Shown: positions 10,390 through 20,700, counted from the stretch's first letter. The stretch is DNA of 39,537 bases from Pleurotus djamor (GCA_029747585.1 JAPEVF010000418.1:1-39537); one strand, 5' to 3'. The notes: a model not told the origin generated them from the sequence alone. Made by a program: numbers and translations.

Positions 10390-10778
10390 ATGTCCAGCAC
10401 CAGCAAACTTGCCCAAAAGCTCTCAACTATCGCCGCATCTTGGCCACGGGACCCGTTCAGACCCCAAATGCAGCTGAAGGCCTTCCTGTCCTCCCTATCG
10501 GCGCACCCCAATCTAACGCCTCAAGCTGTTCAGGCCGCACGCGCTCTAAAAGACAATGATATGTTTAAAAAGGTATAGCTTCTCCCGCGAAACTACCATG
10601 CCAGCAGATTTAACCCGCTGATACGCCTCGCTTTAACCGCGTTCAGTATCCCTTGTCCCAGAAAATGCTTAAACCAGCGTCAATGCCAAAGTACTATGAT
10701 CGCCTCATGGAGGGCTTCGACAAGAGCGCGAAGGGGATTGCCAGGCCATGGTGGAAAGTCTTTTTTGGTATCTGGTAG
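10390..10778 (+). CDS. UQCC2/CBP6-like cytochrome bc1 complex assembly factor, 2 exons, 104 residues
   Basis: A small mitochondrial protein. Members of the UQCC2/CBP6 family bind newly made cytochrome b and help assemble respiratory complex III on the matrix side of the inner membrane. Exons are 10390-10572 and 10647-10778, with a 74-nt GT-AG intron whose acceptor is GCGTTCAG. The spliced protein starts MSSTSKLAQKLSTIAASWP. It has the W-P-x-D-P-x-R pattern followed by a short helix (QLKAFLSSLSAHPNLTPQAV), then KKYPLSQKMLKPASMPKYYD across the intron, and ends RPWWKVFFGIW. Length, the [KR]-YPLS segment and the aromatic C-terminus agree with my memory of the fungal family. The family name is a judgement from pattern, not a search. 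The gene structure itself is very clean, and both exons are required for a continuous protein. Confidence 0.72.
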
Positions 10779-11150
10779 CCTCTGGACTGGCTTTTGGGGT
10801 AGATGAATCTCTTCTAATAAGCAATCGAGATACTTACCATTTTCTACTTGATTCTATGTCAGGCGCCGTGATTCACATATTTATACTGAACTGGCTCAGC
10901 CTTCAAACTCCTCGCGCGAGACGCGAATTGTATCCTTCGATTGGACGACCGATGTAGCCGAGTTCCAGGGTCTTTGAACCCTCCTCGTTTATTACTCATA
11001 GACTTGAGAAGTAATTGGCCCATGGCATCTTCCTGGGCCACTTTCCCATTCGGCAGTGATACCGAAGGCTTTGTGCGAAGGGTTGCACATGTATCGCATC
11101 TACTTTACTTCCTTGTATCGGCTCTCTCCGCCCATCTTGCGAACGTTTAG

Positions 11151-11306
11151 CCTCTAGGAGATCAAGTGGGTATCCTTGACATACCGTGGCTCACCAAGGT
11201 AATTGCCGTCGAAGACGCGGCGCTGACCGCAGCACGCTACACTCGTATGTCATTGCGCAGCCTCGTTGCAGAACAATCAAGTAAATTACAGGAAGTAATA
11301 ACCTAG
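11151..11306 (+). other. Candidate 3' exon of an unrecognised gene, convergent with NOC2
   Basis: After an acceptor-like GAACGTTTAG the frame reads PLGDQVGILDIPWLTKV and continues to a TAG at 11304-11306. That stop overlaps the NOC2 stop (minus, 11303-11305) within a single CTAG. A consensus-like donor GTATCG at 11091 gives a 60-nt intron in the right phase, extending the frame upstream to FGSDTEGFVRRVAH (11002-11090). Further upstream, 10863-10969 would encode TRIVSFDWTTDVAEFQ, but joining it needs a 32-nt intron, which is too short to trust. No start codon or family was found. It may be a partial gene, a pseudogene or chance; 10779-11150 has no other supported feature. Confidence 0.3.
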
Positions 11307-14150
11307 TCATCTAAGATTTCATCTTCGCCTTTTTGTGCCTTTATTAAATGACAAGTCAGCGGATAGGTGACGACATAAATCCCAGTCGAATAACTTGCCT
11401 TTTCAAGGAGTTGGCGACGCTTTTCCCTTGCCTTCTTGAGTATCTTGGTGTACTTGGCCATGGGGGACTCCTCAATCTTATCCTGCACTTGTCGTTGCCA
11501 TTCCTCGACCTTGGCCGTGTTCCCTGGACCGAACGTGACAGATTTTCGCTTCTGCTCAACCCAACGAGCAGATTCCTCCACGCGCTCAACCAATGTCTTC
11601 ACCGGCGTGACCTCTTTCCCAGAAACATTCTTAGCGGATTTCAACGCCTTCCGCAAGGAAATGACGACGGGCACAGTCACTTCTGGAAAGGCCACGCTAC
11701 CCTGGACGACTCGAGAAGCAAACCACTCCGCCAAGAGGAACGTGGCTTCCTCAACGATGGCCTCCGTGTATATCTTAGTCTTGAGATATTGTTGCGGCGC
11801 ACGAATCTGGACTTCCAGATCCAAGGGTTTGAGAGTCGAGGACTTGGGTCGAGACGAAGCGGAGAGCGTAGATGTGAGGACTGGAACGATATATGGTGCC
11901 AAGGGGATGTAGACGTCGGTGTGTTGCGTCAGATGAAGCAGGGAGCGAATAATGTGAAAGTGGAACGGATAGCAACGAGAACTTGAGACGAGCCTTGTGA
12001 TAATTAGCAAAAAGAGGGGGAGTACAATGAGTTCAAGTGATCGGTTGATGAAAGTCCGCGGAGAGAGACGTACTTGATCGCCCCCAGACTAACCTGAACG
12101 AGGGGATAGATCAAGGGACTGAGCTCGCTGGCCGACGCTTCGGACCCGCCACGAGGGCTACACGCGCGTGCAAGTACGATGGACCAGAAATCAACGCAGT
12201 GCACGAATTGCCAGTTATGCACTTGTTTGTAAGCTTCCTGTTAAACAGATGTCAAAAAATCGGGGGTGCATTCTCGTCTTCCACTTTGTCACCAAAGTGC
12301 AAAAGTCGCTGAGTTGGTGGTGGAGGGGGTGGAGGGATGCGTACCTTGGATTTGATTTTCATGCTGTTGCGCAAGTGAATGGCCAACTGACGAATATAGC
12401 CGAAGGCATGCTGGTAAGCTGAACCATGATCCATACAGAATATCTCGGAGGCGGAATTTTTCATGAGGGTGATTGAGGGAAGGGTAAACGAACTCGTTTG
12501 CTTCGATGAACGAACCAAAGATAGATATGTACCCTGCACGCCATATGGTTCGTTAATAGGGCATTGTATAGCATTGCAAATTAAAACTAACCTTCTGGAC
12601 GCTCGACAAGATAGCACTGTCTGACGATGTGGCCAGCTTGCGCATTGATAGGAAAGCAGCAATGCGGATGCTGTCCTTCCCAGATGACCATAATTCCAAG
12701 CATTTCTACGACCAAGCCGTCATACCGATATCTTAACTCCGAAAAGGCAGGGACGGAAATACCTTCAGATACAGCTTCACAGTTTTGCGGCTGCTGATGA
12801 TATATGGGACCAATTTTGAACTCTCCTTGACAGCCAACTCGAGCAGTTCGTCATCTGAGCCATTCGAAATGAGATGGATGACGTTTTGGAAATATGACAA
12901 GATCATCTTTTGCAGGGTCTTGAACTTTTTGGTCTGGACGGGAGGTTTACTATCCGAAGCTCGAGTTCAATGATACCATCAACTGCATATCGAATTCTTC
13001 GGACTTACAATTTACTGTCGGGAAGTGTTTTGTAAGGAACATGATGTTCGAGGATCACGGGTGTGTATCGAAGAGCTGTAGTGACCAATTTGTTGTACAC
13101 TGGGAGAAAGAACACTGGTGAGAACAAAACCGAGAAGCACGGTAGAGTGATAGGCCCAACCTGATGAACTATCGATACTCCAAGCTAGAACTTGGCCTTC
13201 CTCGTTCATATGGGCGGCTGACCGGAAAGCTATTAGTAGCTTCCGTAGAGCACGCAAAGATCTTTGCTAAATCTTCGTCAATGGACCATGCGCGCCGTAG
13301 TATATTTTGTCCATACCTGGAGGAGCATCCTTTGCCACTGATTCAGCAACTTCAAGGTCAAACTAGGGAGACGCTCTTCAGAGTCATCTTGATCTTCCAT
13401 GTCTTCATCCTCATCCTCTTCGTCCATCTCAACATCGAAAGGTGTGTCCGGATCAAAGTCTAGCAAGTCCTTGTCATTCTCCTGAAGATACTGATAGAAC
13501 TCGGGGTCCTTTTCTGCCAATTTGGATAATTCTTGGAGATGGATTTCGCCTTTCCTCCGTGAACGGGTAAGTCAATAACCACGCGCAAAGTATGATACCA
13601 CACGCACCATCCAGATCGTCTACATCAGAGAATGAATCATCATCATCTATTTCAGCCTCGGCTTCCTCGTCCAAATCAGAGCCTTCGTCCGCGGAGTCGT
13701 ATATCTAGAGTGAACAAAAATACCAGTTAGTATGATAAGAGGGTGTGTCGAAAAACTAGGACATATGGAGACATTATTTACCTCTTCGGCTTCGTCATCT
13801 CCACTGTCACTTGCATCCATAAAACCTCCGGAGAGTATATCATCCACTGTCATGGATTTGGTTCTGGCATTCCAATAGGCTCAAATGAGTTCTAGAACAA
13901 AGTAATCTATCAATTGGGCTACGCACTTCCCAGCCTTGGTTCCCTTCTGTTTTGTTTTGGGGACTTCATCCTCTGAGGCGTCATCGTCCTCTTGTGTTCG
14001 CGCTGAAGGACCTGGCTTGCCATTTTTCGCACCGCGACGGCCAGAGATGCGTTTGCGAACTTGTTGGTGTTTCTTCCTAGCTTGTATGGTCTTTTTGAGC
14101 TGCCCGCTAGCAGCGAACTTTTTGGTGGCTTTCGACGCCCGTTTGACCAT
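11303..14150 (-). CDS. NOC2: NOC2, nucleolar complex protein 2 homologue
   Basis: NOC2 pairs with NOC1 and NOC3 on pre-60S particles and is needed for their maturation and transport from nucleolus to nucleoplasm. The N-terminus (MVKRASKATKKFAASGQLKK, from 14150) is basic. It is followed across introns by MTVDDILSGGFMDASDSGDD, a long acidic stretch and EKDPEFYQYLQENDKDLLDF, the hallmark NOC2 segment. The helical-repeat body contains QVLAWSIDSSSG, FGYIRQLAIHLRNSMK, NWQFVHCVDFWSIVLA, YPLVQVSLGAIK and YPFHFHIIRSLLHLTQHTDV. The C-terminus is PMAKYTKILKKAREKRRQLL followed by an acidic tail. About ten introns are present. The last one (11339-11398) is best read as a GC-AG intron with donor AAG/GCAAGT; it is 60 nt long and stop-free. 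The gene is divergent from the METTL14 homologue and ends on top of a candidate convergent exon. Confidence 0.92.
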
Positions 14151-14384
14151 AGGAACGAAGTAGTTGGAACAGGAGAAAGTGTTTGCGCCACCAAAAGGAT
14201 CGAACGAAATTTCCGTATAGGGCGCTTATTCGCCGATCATAAGTGGCGAGCGCTCTCAACCGCACCAGTCACTTCACAAGTCCCATGAGACAGTAAACGG
14301 CCCAGTCCCTCTGCCTTGGTAGCGTCCAACTCCTCAACTCAAACTATCTGCGCGTTTGCTTCTCTACCTTGCTTCTTTGACGAC
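14151..14384. promoter_or_regulatory. Bidirectional promoter between NOC2 and METTL14 homologue
   Basis: The 234 bp between the two start codons must hold both 5' leaders and the promoter(s). I see no TATA box at a convincing position and no long palindrome. A pyrimidine-rich tract (CTTGCTTCTTTGACGAC) precedes the METTL14 start. Shared control of a ribosome-assembly gene and an mRNA-methylation gene is an inference from spacing only. Confidence 0.55.
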
Positions 14385-16503
14385 ATGGCGCCCGTGGCCA
14401 CGACCACCGAAATCATCAGCGCGGCTAATGACACTTTGGCTGCCCACGCAGCACTCGTATCTCGAATTCGTGCAGAACAGCTTGAATTTCGCCGTGAACT
14501 GAATACATTACCCTCCCCACCGCAAGAAATACTCAGACTACCGCTTATTCCAAGTCCCCCTGCGTCCCCCACTTCCGAGCGGTTCTCACCACCTCCGACG
14601 CTCTCACCCAAGGAGCAGCACCTCCAGAAACAATTGCAACGGACGGACCTTCCCCCAGCAAAGCGTGCACGAGTAGCTCGATATCGGAACTATGTTCCCG
14701 AGGAGGAGACCATCCGAAACGACTATTCACAGCGATACGTTGATGGCGGAGAATGGCCTCAGAACTGGGTCCTCGGGACGGACCCAGAACGCAGGTTTGA
14801 AGAGTGCGTCTGGTTCTTGCCTATCGGTCGAGTCAGCTCACCTCATTTCAAGTGCCTGATGTTTCTCATAGGTATCCCAAGCAGCGTCGACTCTTGGAGT
14901 TGAAGAAAGCTTCCGTTGCGCAGCACGCTGTACCCTCGTCGTTCATCCGCTTCTCCGAACTGCATTCTTTGGAGACTTGTAAATTCGATGTTATACTTAT
15001 AGACCCTCCCTTCTCTTCGTCATTCACGTGGAGTGATCTTCAAGAACTTCCGATACCTTCAATGGCGGCTGATCCGAGCTTTGTATTTCTTTGGGTTGGA
15101 AGCGGTGCAGGGGAAGGTCTCGAACGAGGCAGAGAAGTTCTAGCAAAATGGGGCTACCGTCGGTGTGAAGATGTTGTATGGGTGAAGACTAATAGAACCT
15201 CCAATCGAGGCCCGGGGGTGCGTCTTCGTGTTCACAATGTCCTCAGTATGTACTGATTGATTTGTCGCTTAGACAGACCCACCAACGACTTCTCTTTTCA
15301 CACGGACAAAGCAACACTGTCTCATTGGTATTCGAGGAACCGTCCGCCGTTCAACGGACAGCTGGTTCGCTCACTGCAACGTCGGTATGATGCCCAGTTC
15401 CACCGACAATCAATCTCTGATCAAGTTTTCTCATGTATTCATAATATCTTCTCGTAATAGATACGGATGTGATCATATGGGAAGGAGATCCTCTCGACCC
15501 AACTCGCAAACCACCGGAGATGTACACTCTCATCGAGAACTTTTGCTTGGGAACACGGCGTCTGGAAGTTTTTGGACGCGTCCCCACTTCCTTTCGACGG
15601 GGGTGGGTGACCGTAGTAACCCCTGGGCACGACGACCGTCTTCCAGATGCTTCTAGAAGCAGCGCCGTGCCTCTGAATTATACGACTGAGGAGGGCGACG
15701 TCATCGAGGTTTCACGGTGGGACAAAGAGAAGTGGGAGCATGGGATACAGTTATTTGCAGATGGCGGCAAGGCCGTCGTTCCAATGACAGCGGAGATTGA
15801 TGCTCTAAGACCCAAGTCGCCTATGAGATCTGGAGGGCAGTCTGGCGGAAACCCTGGTGGAGCACCCGGTAGGATGATGGGTCCTGGTCGCGGTGCCTTT
15901 GGTGGGGGGAGCGGTCACGAACCGAATCAGATCATGGGCCAGCCAGTGATGGGAATGGCGAACTTAGGGATGGGTAATATGGGAATGACACCTGGCATGG
16001 GCATGGGTGTTGGCGTTGGTGTCGGTGTTGATGAAATGATGGGTTGGCAGGGCGGTGGGATGGGCATGGGCATGGGTCAAATGGGTATGGGCATAGGAAA
16101 CATGGGGCCGGGTGCTGGGGTAGGCATGGGTGGCATGGGTATCCCCACGATGATGAACGGTCTAGGTGGCATCGGGCCAATGGGAGGAGTGGCTATGGGG
16201 AGTGTTAATGCTGGATTTCAAGGGGCTGGCTTTGCCGGTCAAAATGGCGGATTTAACAACATGAACGTGACAGGTATGGGTCGACCTGGCGCAGCAGGGA
16301 TGTTTGGATCGCAGATGCAGAACATGGGTAACTGGAACGATCAGGGCCAGTATGGACTTGAAGCCGGTTGGGACAGGAACGAGGGGATGATGGGTGGAGG
16401 AGACATGATGAATTCCGGAAACGGTGTAGGCGGTTCTGTCAACATGGGAGGAATCAATATGAACCCAGGTATGGGTATGGGACATTGGGGCTCTGGATAT
16501 TAA
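14385..16503 (+). CDS. METTL14/Kar4-type MT-A70 protein (m6A writer subunit), 4 exons, 639 residues
   Basis: METTL14 proteins pair with METTL3/Ime4 to place N6-methyladenosine on mRNA in the nucleus; METTL14 normally supports RNA binding rather than catalysis. Exons are 14385-14803, 14872-15217, 15273-15384 and 15461-16503; all junctions are GT-AG and keep the frame. An N-terminal helix and Pro-rich linker precede [20 protein letters not shown]. The MT-A70 domain (about 140-385) has [10 protein letters not shown] (about 178-187), [61 protein letters not shown] and [20 protein letters not shown]. It ends in [10 protein letters not shown], matching the METTL14 order. The motif is DPPF, not METTL3 DPPW or animal METTL14 EPPL. 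The tail (about 416-639) is very rich in Gly and Met and sits where animal METTL14 has RGG repeats. An upstream in-frame ATG exists at 14316; I prefer 14385. Confidence 0.9.
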
Positions 16504-16949
16504 AGGTATATATTATTCCATAAGTTTGGCAGATATACGTATCAAATTTTCAGGGAAATATGTTTCTGATTCTGCACTTGACGTTCTCCGTGGAGCCTCA
16601 GTCTGAGAACGGACTAGAACCGTGTGCCAGCGCATCTTCTGATGTTGGAAGTAAAGGGTATCTATTTGGTTGTGCTTACTCCAGAGGGCGTAGGCTTTAT
16701 AAGGCTCCGTGTCTGCCACGAGTTCTGTCAATCCTGTCGCAAAGCAGTCAAAAAACAACTCGCGATCAAGGGTCCGATTTGAGAGGGATTTGGTACTCGG
16801 CAACCTCGAACAAGGCGATACACTCTACCTCAGGACTCCAGTCAAGCACCTAAGTACGTGTCCATTCAAATTGGGAAGGAGTGTGTTTGGGAATGGATTC
16901 AGAATGGATTGAGTCGGTGCGTGTGAGTTGAATCATGATTGGCCATCGA

Positions 16950-16967
16950 GACGCGACGCGTCGCGTC
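16950..16967. other. Perfect 18-bp palindrome with an ACGCGT core
   Basis: The sequence GACGCGACGCGTCGCGTC is its own reverse complement. The ACGCGT core is the MluI cell-cycle box recognised in yeasts by MBF-type factors. It lies about 450 bp beyond the METTL14 stop, with no clear gene start nearby, so a regulatory role is speculative. The rest of 16504-17186 shows no supported gene. Confidence 0.5.
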
Positions 16968-17186
16968 GTGCCCCTTTCCCTCCTGACGAGACTACCTTTG
17001 CCAAGGAATCAGATTTTGCGCGTGTTTTGGGGCCATTGGATTTGAGCCAACTGCGAGCTGACGCGCAACGGTTCAGTCAAGGGCCAGTGCGAGAGGCACC
17101 TGAGGCCTGAAGGTTTGAACGACCATAATCTGATATAAAATGCCAATGCAGTGGTTGGCATCACTGACGTGACGCCGATCAATGGA

Positions 17187-17525
17187 TACTATGCCTGGGG
17201 GGTAGTCCGGAGATCACCCTCACTTCGGATTGTCACACGTCGGTCACAACAATTTTCGAGATCAATTACCCACGCCACATGAGGAACTGCAAGCTGACCG
17301 ACTCAATTTTGTACTCCGCCCCGGCTGCTCGGCTAAGCGTGACAATTTCTTTAAAAGTTAACTCAACATCCCACCAACCTACGGTCGTTCTGACACCTGG
17401 AGTGCGTAGGGTTGGACTACGAGACACCAGTATAAAATTTTGGTGGGTAAAGATTGGGAGGAAGGCACACTTTGAGCGAGAATCCGAAGTAAGGGTGATC
17501 TCCGGACTACCCCTTAGGCATAGTA
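17187..17525. mobile_element. MITE-like element with 45-bp terminal inverted repeats and TA ends
   Basis: 17187-17231 and 17481-17525 are inverted repeats of 45 nt matching at 42 positions. Each starts TACTATGCC at its outer end and contains GTAGTCCGGAGATCACCCT and ACTTCGGATT. The differences are two adjacent G/A changes and one C/T change. If the outermost TA on each side is a target-site duplication, the element proper is CTATGCC to GGCATAG, as expected of Tc1/mariner-type insertions. Total length is 339 bp. The interior encodes no transposase, so it would be non-autonomous. Open frames crossing it are not credible genes. Confidence 0.75.
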
Positions 17526-18618
17526 CTGGCAAAAACACCAAGCCTTGGCGATCGACATTTTGCTGTCCAAGACTCAGCTGTTGCCGCCATGATACAAAAG
17601 CAAGAGACCTGAGCAGTCTGGGCGAAACACAGTACCCCGTCAATTTTTCTATCGTTTTTCAGAATGTCAGTGAAAATTTGGGCACGATGAGACTTGTTTG
17701 CGTACACATTCTGCCCAAAGGCAGTCTTGCTCTGTAGATGGCCAGGCTCCCCAACCGGGGTGCCAAGATCTGGCAGCAGGGTCGCCAAGGTCAGCTGGGA
17801 AGCTTGGCGCACTAACGCTCAACAGCATCTTTCATGAAGTTCATGTTCGTAAAGGCGTGCAGCTTGATGAACAAGTGAGTGCTTGAGGCTGGTCGGTTCA
17901 TGGTCGACGGGTTAGATGTTGGCGTCACGACGTTGGGGTCCAACTTTGCAAGCCCAATAATCGATCGCCACACAGATAGGGGCATATTTTCTCCTGGAAC
18001 CGCTCACATTGACCTTGGTCGTGGATTGGTCGTGGATTTCCGCCAGTTAGAGAGGAAGAAGGCTGATGCTGCTTCCATTAACATTGTTTTGTTTAGAGGT
18101 ATGTAAAGTGTAGCGGGAGACGCCAAATCTTCACTCAGGTTAACTTCGTCGACTTCTCCTATCCCACGTAAATTGTTCAATGTCCATGAAGAAGTTTCGC
18201 GCTCGCATTATACTTCTAGAGTTTGGTTCGTACAAGCATGGCCAAGGAAAATACACGGATCACTTCTCTTTCCATCTACACTGGAGGTGTGAACAAAAAA
18301 CACGATAGCAACGACAACGTCAACTCCTATCAACTCCTGGACTGAATGGCTGGTTCTACTTCCTCGCCGTCAGCTCGTTTGTCGTCTACACTGGTAGCAC
18401 GGAGACACTGTATGTAGATATGGCTTCAAAACCGATGTAACCCACGATAACGCCCAATTTGATACCCAATTTTATCACCCTTTGCGACTCACATCGACCT
18501 CGAATGTTTTGGGAGCGGCAAGGGCACTGCAAGAGCGATATGTAACTTAAGTACTGATCAATACTGAGAATCTATAGTGTTGAAGTGAACGAGCATCAGC
18601 GCGGACAGGGTCCTCCAT
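17526..18618 (+). pseudogene. Exon-like remnant in otherwise empty sequence
   Basis: A plus-strand frame (about 17900-18100) reads NFASPIIDRHTDRGIFSPG, then AHIDLGRGLVVDFRQLERKK and SINIVLFRG, directly followed by a consensus donor GTATGT. A second exon-like stretch upstream (LNSIFHEVHVRKGVQLDEQ, about 17818-17874) is followed by GTGAGT. I could not connect these into a gene with a start and stop, and the following sequence (18110-18618) has no continuing frame. It looks like part of a decayed or unmodelled gene; the family is not recognised. Confidence 0.3.
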
Positions 18619-20313
18619 CTAATTTCCATCCCCAGCCGTCTTGAACAGAACCTCGACGGCGTGGGCGAGGGGACCAAATGCGGATTGGATTTGATCAAAG
18701 GCGAACCGGGCTCCTTTGGATTCAAGAACTACTTCCATCGACTCAGCGACGAGGCCTCTTTCCCTTCGATTCTCGAGTGTTGCTTTTATATTCGACATGC
18801 GGGAAACAAAACGATCCATGGGGTTGATATCTGCGTCTTGAAGAAAGAGTCGGATATGACTCAATGACGACAAGGGGAGACCTTCAGCAGCGTCTGAGCT
18901 TCCAGGATGCGAGAGGAACATATTGAGAAAGTCCAATGATGCAACTTCGAGGCATCTGACGTTCAAGCCCACAGTGAGATCAACGACGGACGTGTGAGCC
19001 TTTCCATAGCACCAGGGGCCTAATCTATAATTGAAGATAGTCGTTGCTGGTCCAGGTAGCAGCTCGCATGTACGTCGCTCGAATTTGAGGTCACCAGGCC
19101 CAGCGAGCTCAAGCGTGATCATTGGGAGGTTCGGTGGCGGCGTCATAGATGGAGGGGCCTTAGATGTGGGGGAACGCCACATCTTGACGGAGACCAACGA
19201 CGAACACGAAAAATAGTCTGGCCTCAGACACGGCGATACAACGTAGAGCCAGCCGGCGTCCTGAGGCTGCTTTGGAAGTGCTTCAAAGATGCCTGGGACG
19301 AACTGTCCCGCATCCTCAGCACACGATGGGGTCTTTGACATGACTTTGACGGAGCTCAGACGCTGAGCGCGGAGTAAACCAAATATTTCGAGTTCGGAAA
19401 TAGACTCCATCGTCAGATCAATGTCCTCAAGGCAAGGCAGTAAGATGGGTTCATGAGAACGGCTGAACGTGTATCCTCCTTGGATAGCATGTTTTAAGGA
19501 AAGGCATTTGAGGTGAGGGCATTGCCTGAGGAGTGCGTACAGAGTGTCGGGAGTGATTTTCTCGGATTTATAACCAGTTAAGTCGATTTGGAGAGTCCTG
19601 AGGTTGTTGGCGGGGATGAATGGGAGATGATGAGGGTGCATTGAAAAATGCAGGTACTCCAAAATGGGCATATGCAAGGTCGAAAGTTCGTTCGCATAAA
19701 GTCGGAAATTTTCCTCGATGATTTGGAGGAACTTGAGGCAAGGGAACGAGTGTTGAAAGATTGGCGTCAAGAAAAACCTCGCCGCATGAGGTAAGACGAT
19801 TCGATGAATACGCGATGAGTAAGTGAGAATGAGGGGAAGAGAGGGAGGATATTGGAGTAAGGGCCCTGACTGAACAAGATACAGTGGTGCTGCCTTCGAC
19901 CGCTCTAAGAGCAGCTTGATCCAAGGCTCTTTCCATGAGATGCCCATTGTGCTCCATAAACGGGGAGTACCCAACGCAATCTCCCGCCACCGCCTCGAGA
20001 CCCATGAGACCACATGTGAGTGTTCTGAATCTTCCAATGCTAGGACAATGAAGATGAGAGAAATGATGTCATCGGGGAGTCTTGAAGTAGTATCGCAGAG
20101 CAAGTTCTTGTACTCGTTGAGCCGGCTGATCTCAACCTGGATGGAGAGAAATAGGGCTCGGGCTTCGAGGATACGATGATCAACTTGTGGGATCGTCGGA
20201 GACCTTGAGAGAAAAGGACCCAATGGGACGTCCTTGGCGGGGTAACTGTTAGGAAGGCTCTGCATGGACTCCGAGGGTGTGTGTTGAAGCTGGGCTTCAT
20301 CGACATCAATCAA
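18619..20313 (-). CDS. F-box-like / leucine-rich-repeat protein, 564 residues
   Basis: A single-exon gene of the same broad class as the one at 1462-3360 but not a close copy. A helix (ARALFLSIQVEISRLNEYKN, about 51-70) leads into the F-box-like core SRLPDDIISLIFIVLALEDS (about 77-96) and VSRRWREIALGTPRLWSTMG (about 105-124). Downstream segments such as LLLERSKAAPLYLV, CLKFLQIIEENF, LEYLHFSMHPHHLPFI, NLRTLQIDLTG and CPHLKCLSLKHAI are typical of the degenerate LRRs of Agaricomycete F-box proteins. It probably acts as an SCF substrate receptor; the target is unknown. The C-terminus (SKGARFAFDQIQSAFGPLAH, then VLFKTAGDGN) is intact and the frame is unbroken. The 5' flank is 20314 onward. Confidence 0.82.
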   Translation of the reverse strand: MIDVDEAQLQHTPSESMQSLPNSYPAKDVPLGPFLSRSPTIPQVDHRILEARALFLSIQVEISRLNEYKNLLCDTTSRLPDDIISLIFIVLALEDSEHSHVVSWVSRRWREIALGTPRLWSTMGISWKEPWIKLLLERSKAAPLYLVQSGPLLQYPPSLPLILTYSSRIHRIVLPHAARFFLTPIFQHSFPCLKFLQIIEENFRLYANELSTLHMPILEYLHFSMHPHHLPFIPANNLRTLQIDLTGYKSEKITPDTLYALLRQCPHLKCLSLKHAIQGGYTFSRSHEPILLPCLEDIDLTMESISELEIFGLLRAQRLSSVKVMSKTPSCAEDAGQFVPGIFEALPKQPQDAGWLYVVSPCLRPDYFSCSSLVSVKMWRSPTSKAPPSMTPPPNLPMITLELAGPGDLKFERRTCELLPGPATTIFNYRLGPWCYGKAHTSVVDLTVGLNVRCLEVASLDFLNMFLSHPGSSDAAEGLPLSSLSHIRLFLQDADINPMDRFVSRMSNIKATLENRRERGLVAESMEVVLESKGARFAFDQIQSAFGPLAHAVEVLFKTAGDGN

Positions 20314-20700
20314 TCACATTGAAGTAGTCCTAAGCCTCGCCAAGGCCTCACGACATACACTCAGAGTCAACACAGAGCCTGAGCCTACTACACGCAAATT
20401 GCACGAGCTCAGGTACTGGCAAGGTACTGGCAAGGTTGGATTAAGGGATAGGGTCAAATGATCGCTACGCGTCGCGGAGTTTCGATTTGTGGAGTACCTC
20501 TAGCTTGCTTCGCGATCATTGCTACCAGGCCGGATGAGATGCTGAATCACGAGTTCGGCGTCGAAGAACTTGACTTTCTAGCTCGTTGAGGCCGCTGAGG
20601 ATAGTGAATGTGAGCAGAAATAGGACGTAAATGGCGACGAGAATACTTATTTCATACCATCAATTATGTGCGTGTAGCCCAGGGAAAGGAGGCCCGACGT
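20314..20700. other. Intergenic sequence with a tandem 11-bp repeat
   Basis: No gene is seen. An 11-nt unit, GGTACTGGCAA, is repeated twice in tandem near 20412-20434. An ACGCGTCGCG motif lies near 20467. This is presumably the promoter side of the F-box gene. Confidence 0.4.

Noticed and set aside
10863..10969. Upstream exon TRIVSFDWTTDVAEFQ for the candidate gene convergent with NOC2
   Set aside because: Joining it requires a 32-nt intron, shorter than I would accept; left only as a note.
11348..11986. 212-residue plus ORF
   Set aside because: Antisense of the NOC2 C-terminal exons, whose sequence is clearly conserved.
15932..16485. Minus ORFs rich in Pro, Cys and His opposite the METTL14 tail
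   Set aside because: They are the reverse reading of Gly/Met codons, an artefact of the low-complexity tail.
17266..17643. 125-residue minus ORF spanning the MITE
   Set aside because: It crosses one inverted repeat and the element's interior, with no transposase motif; chance frame.
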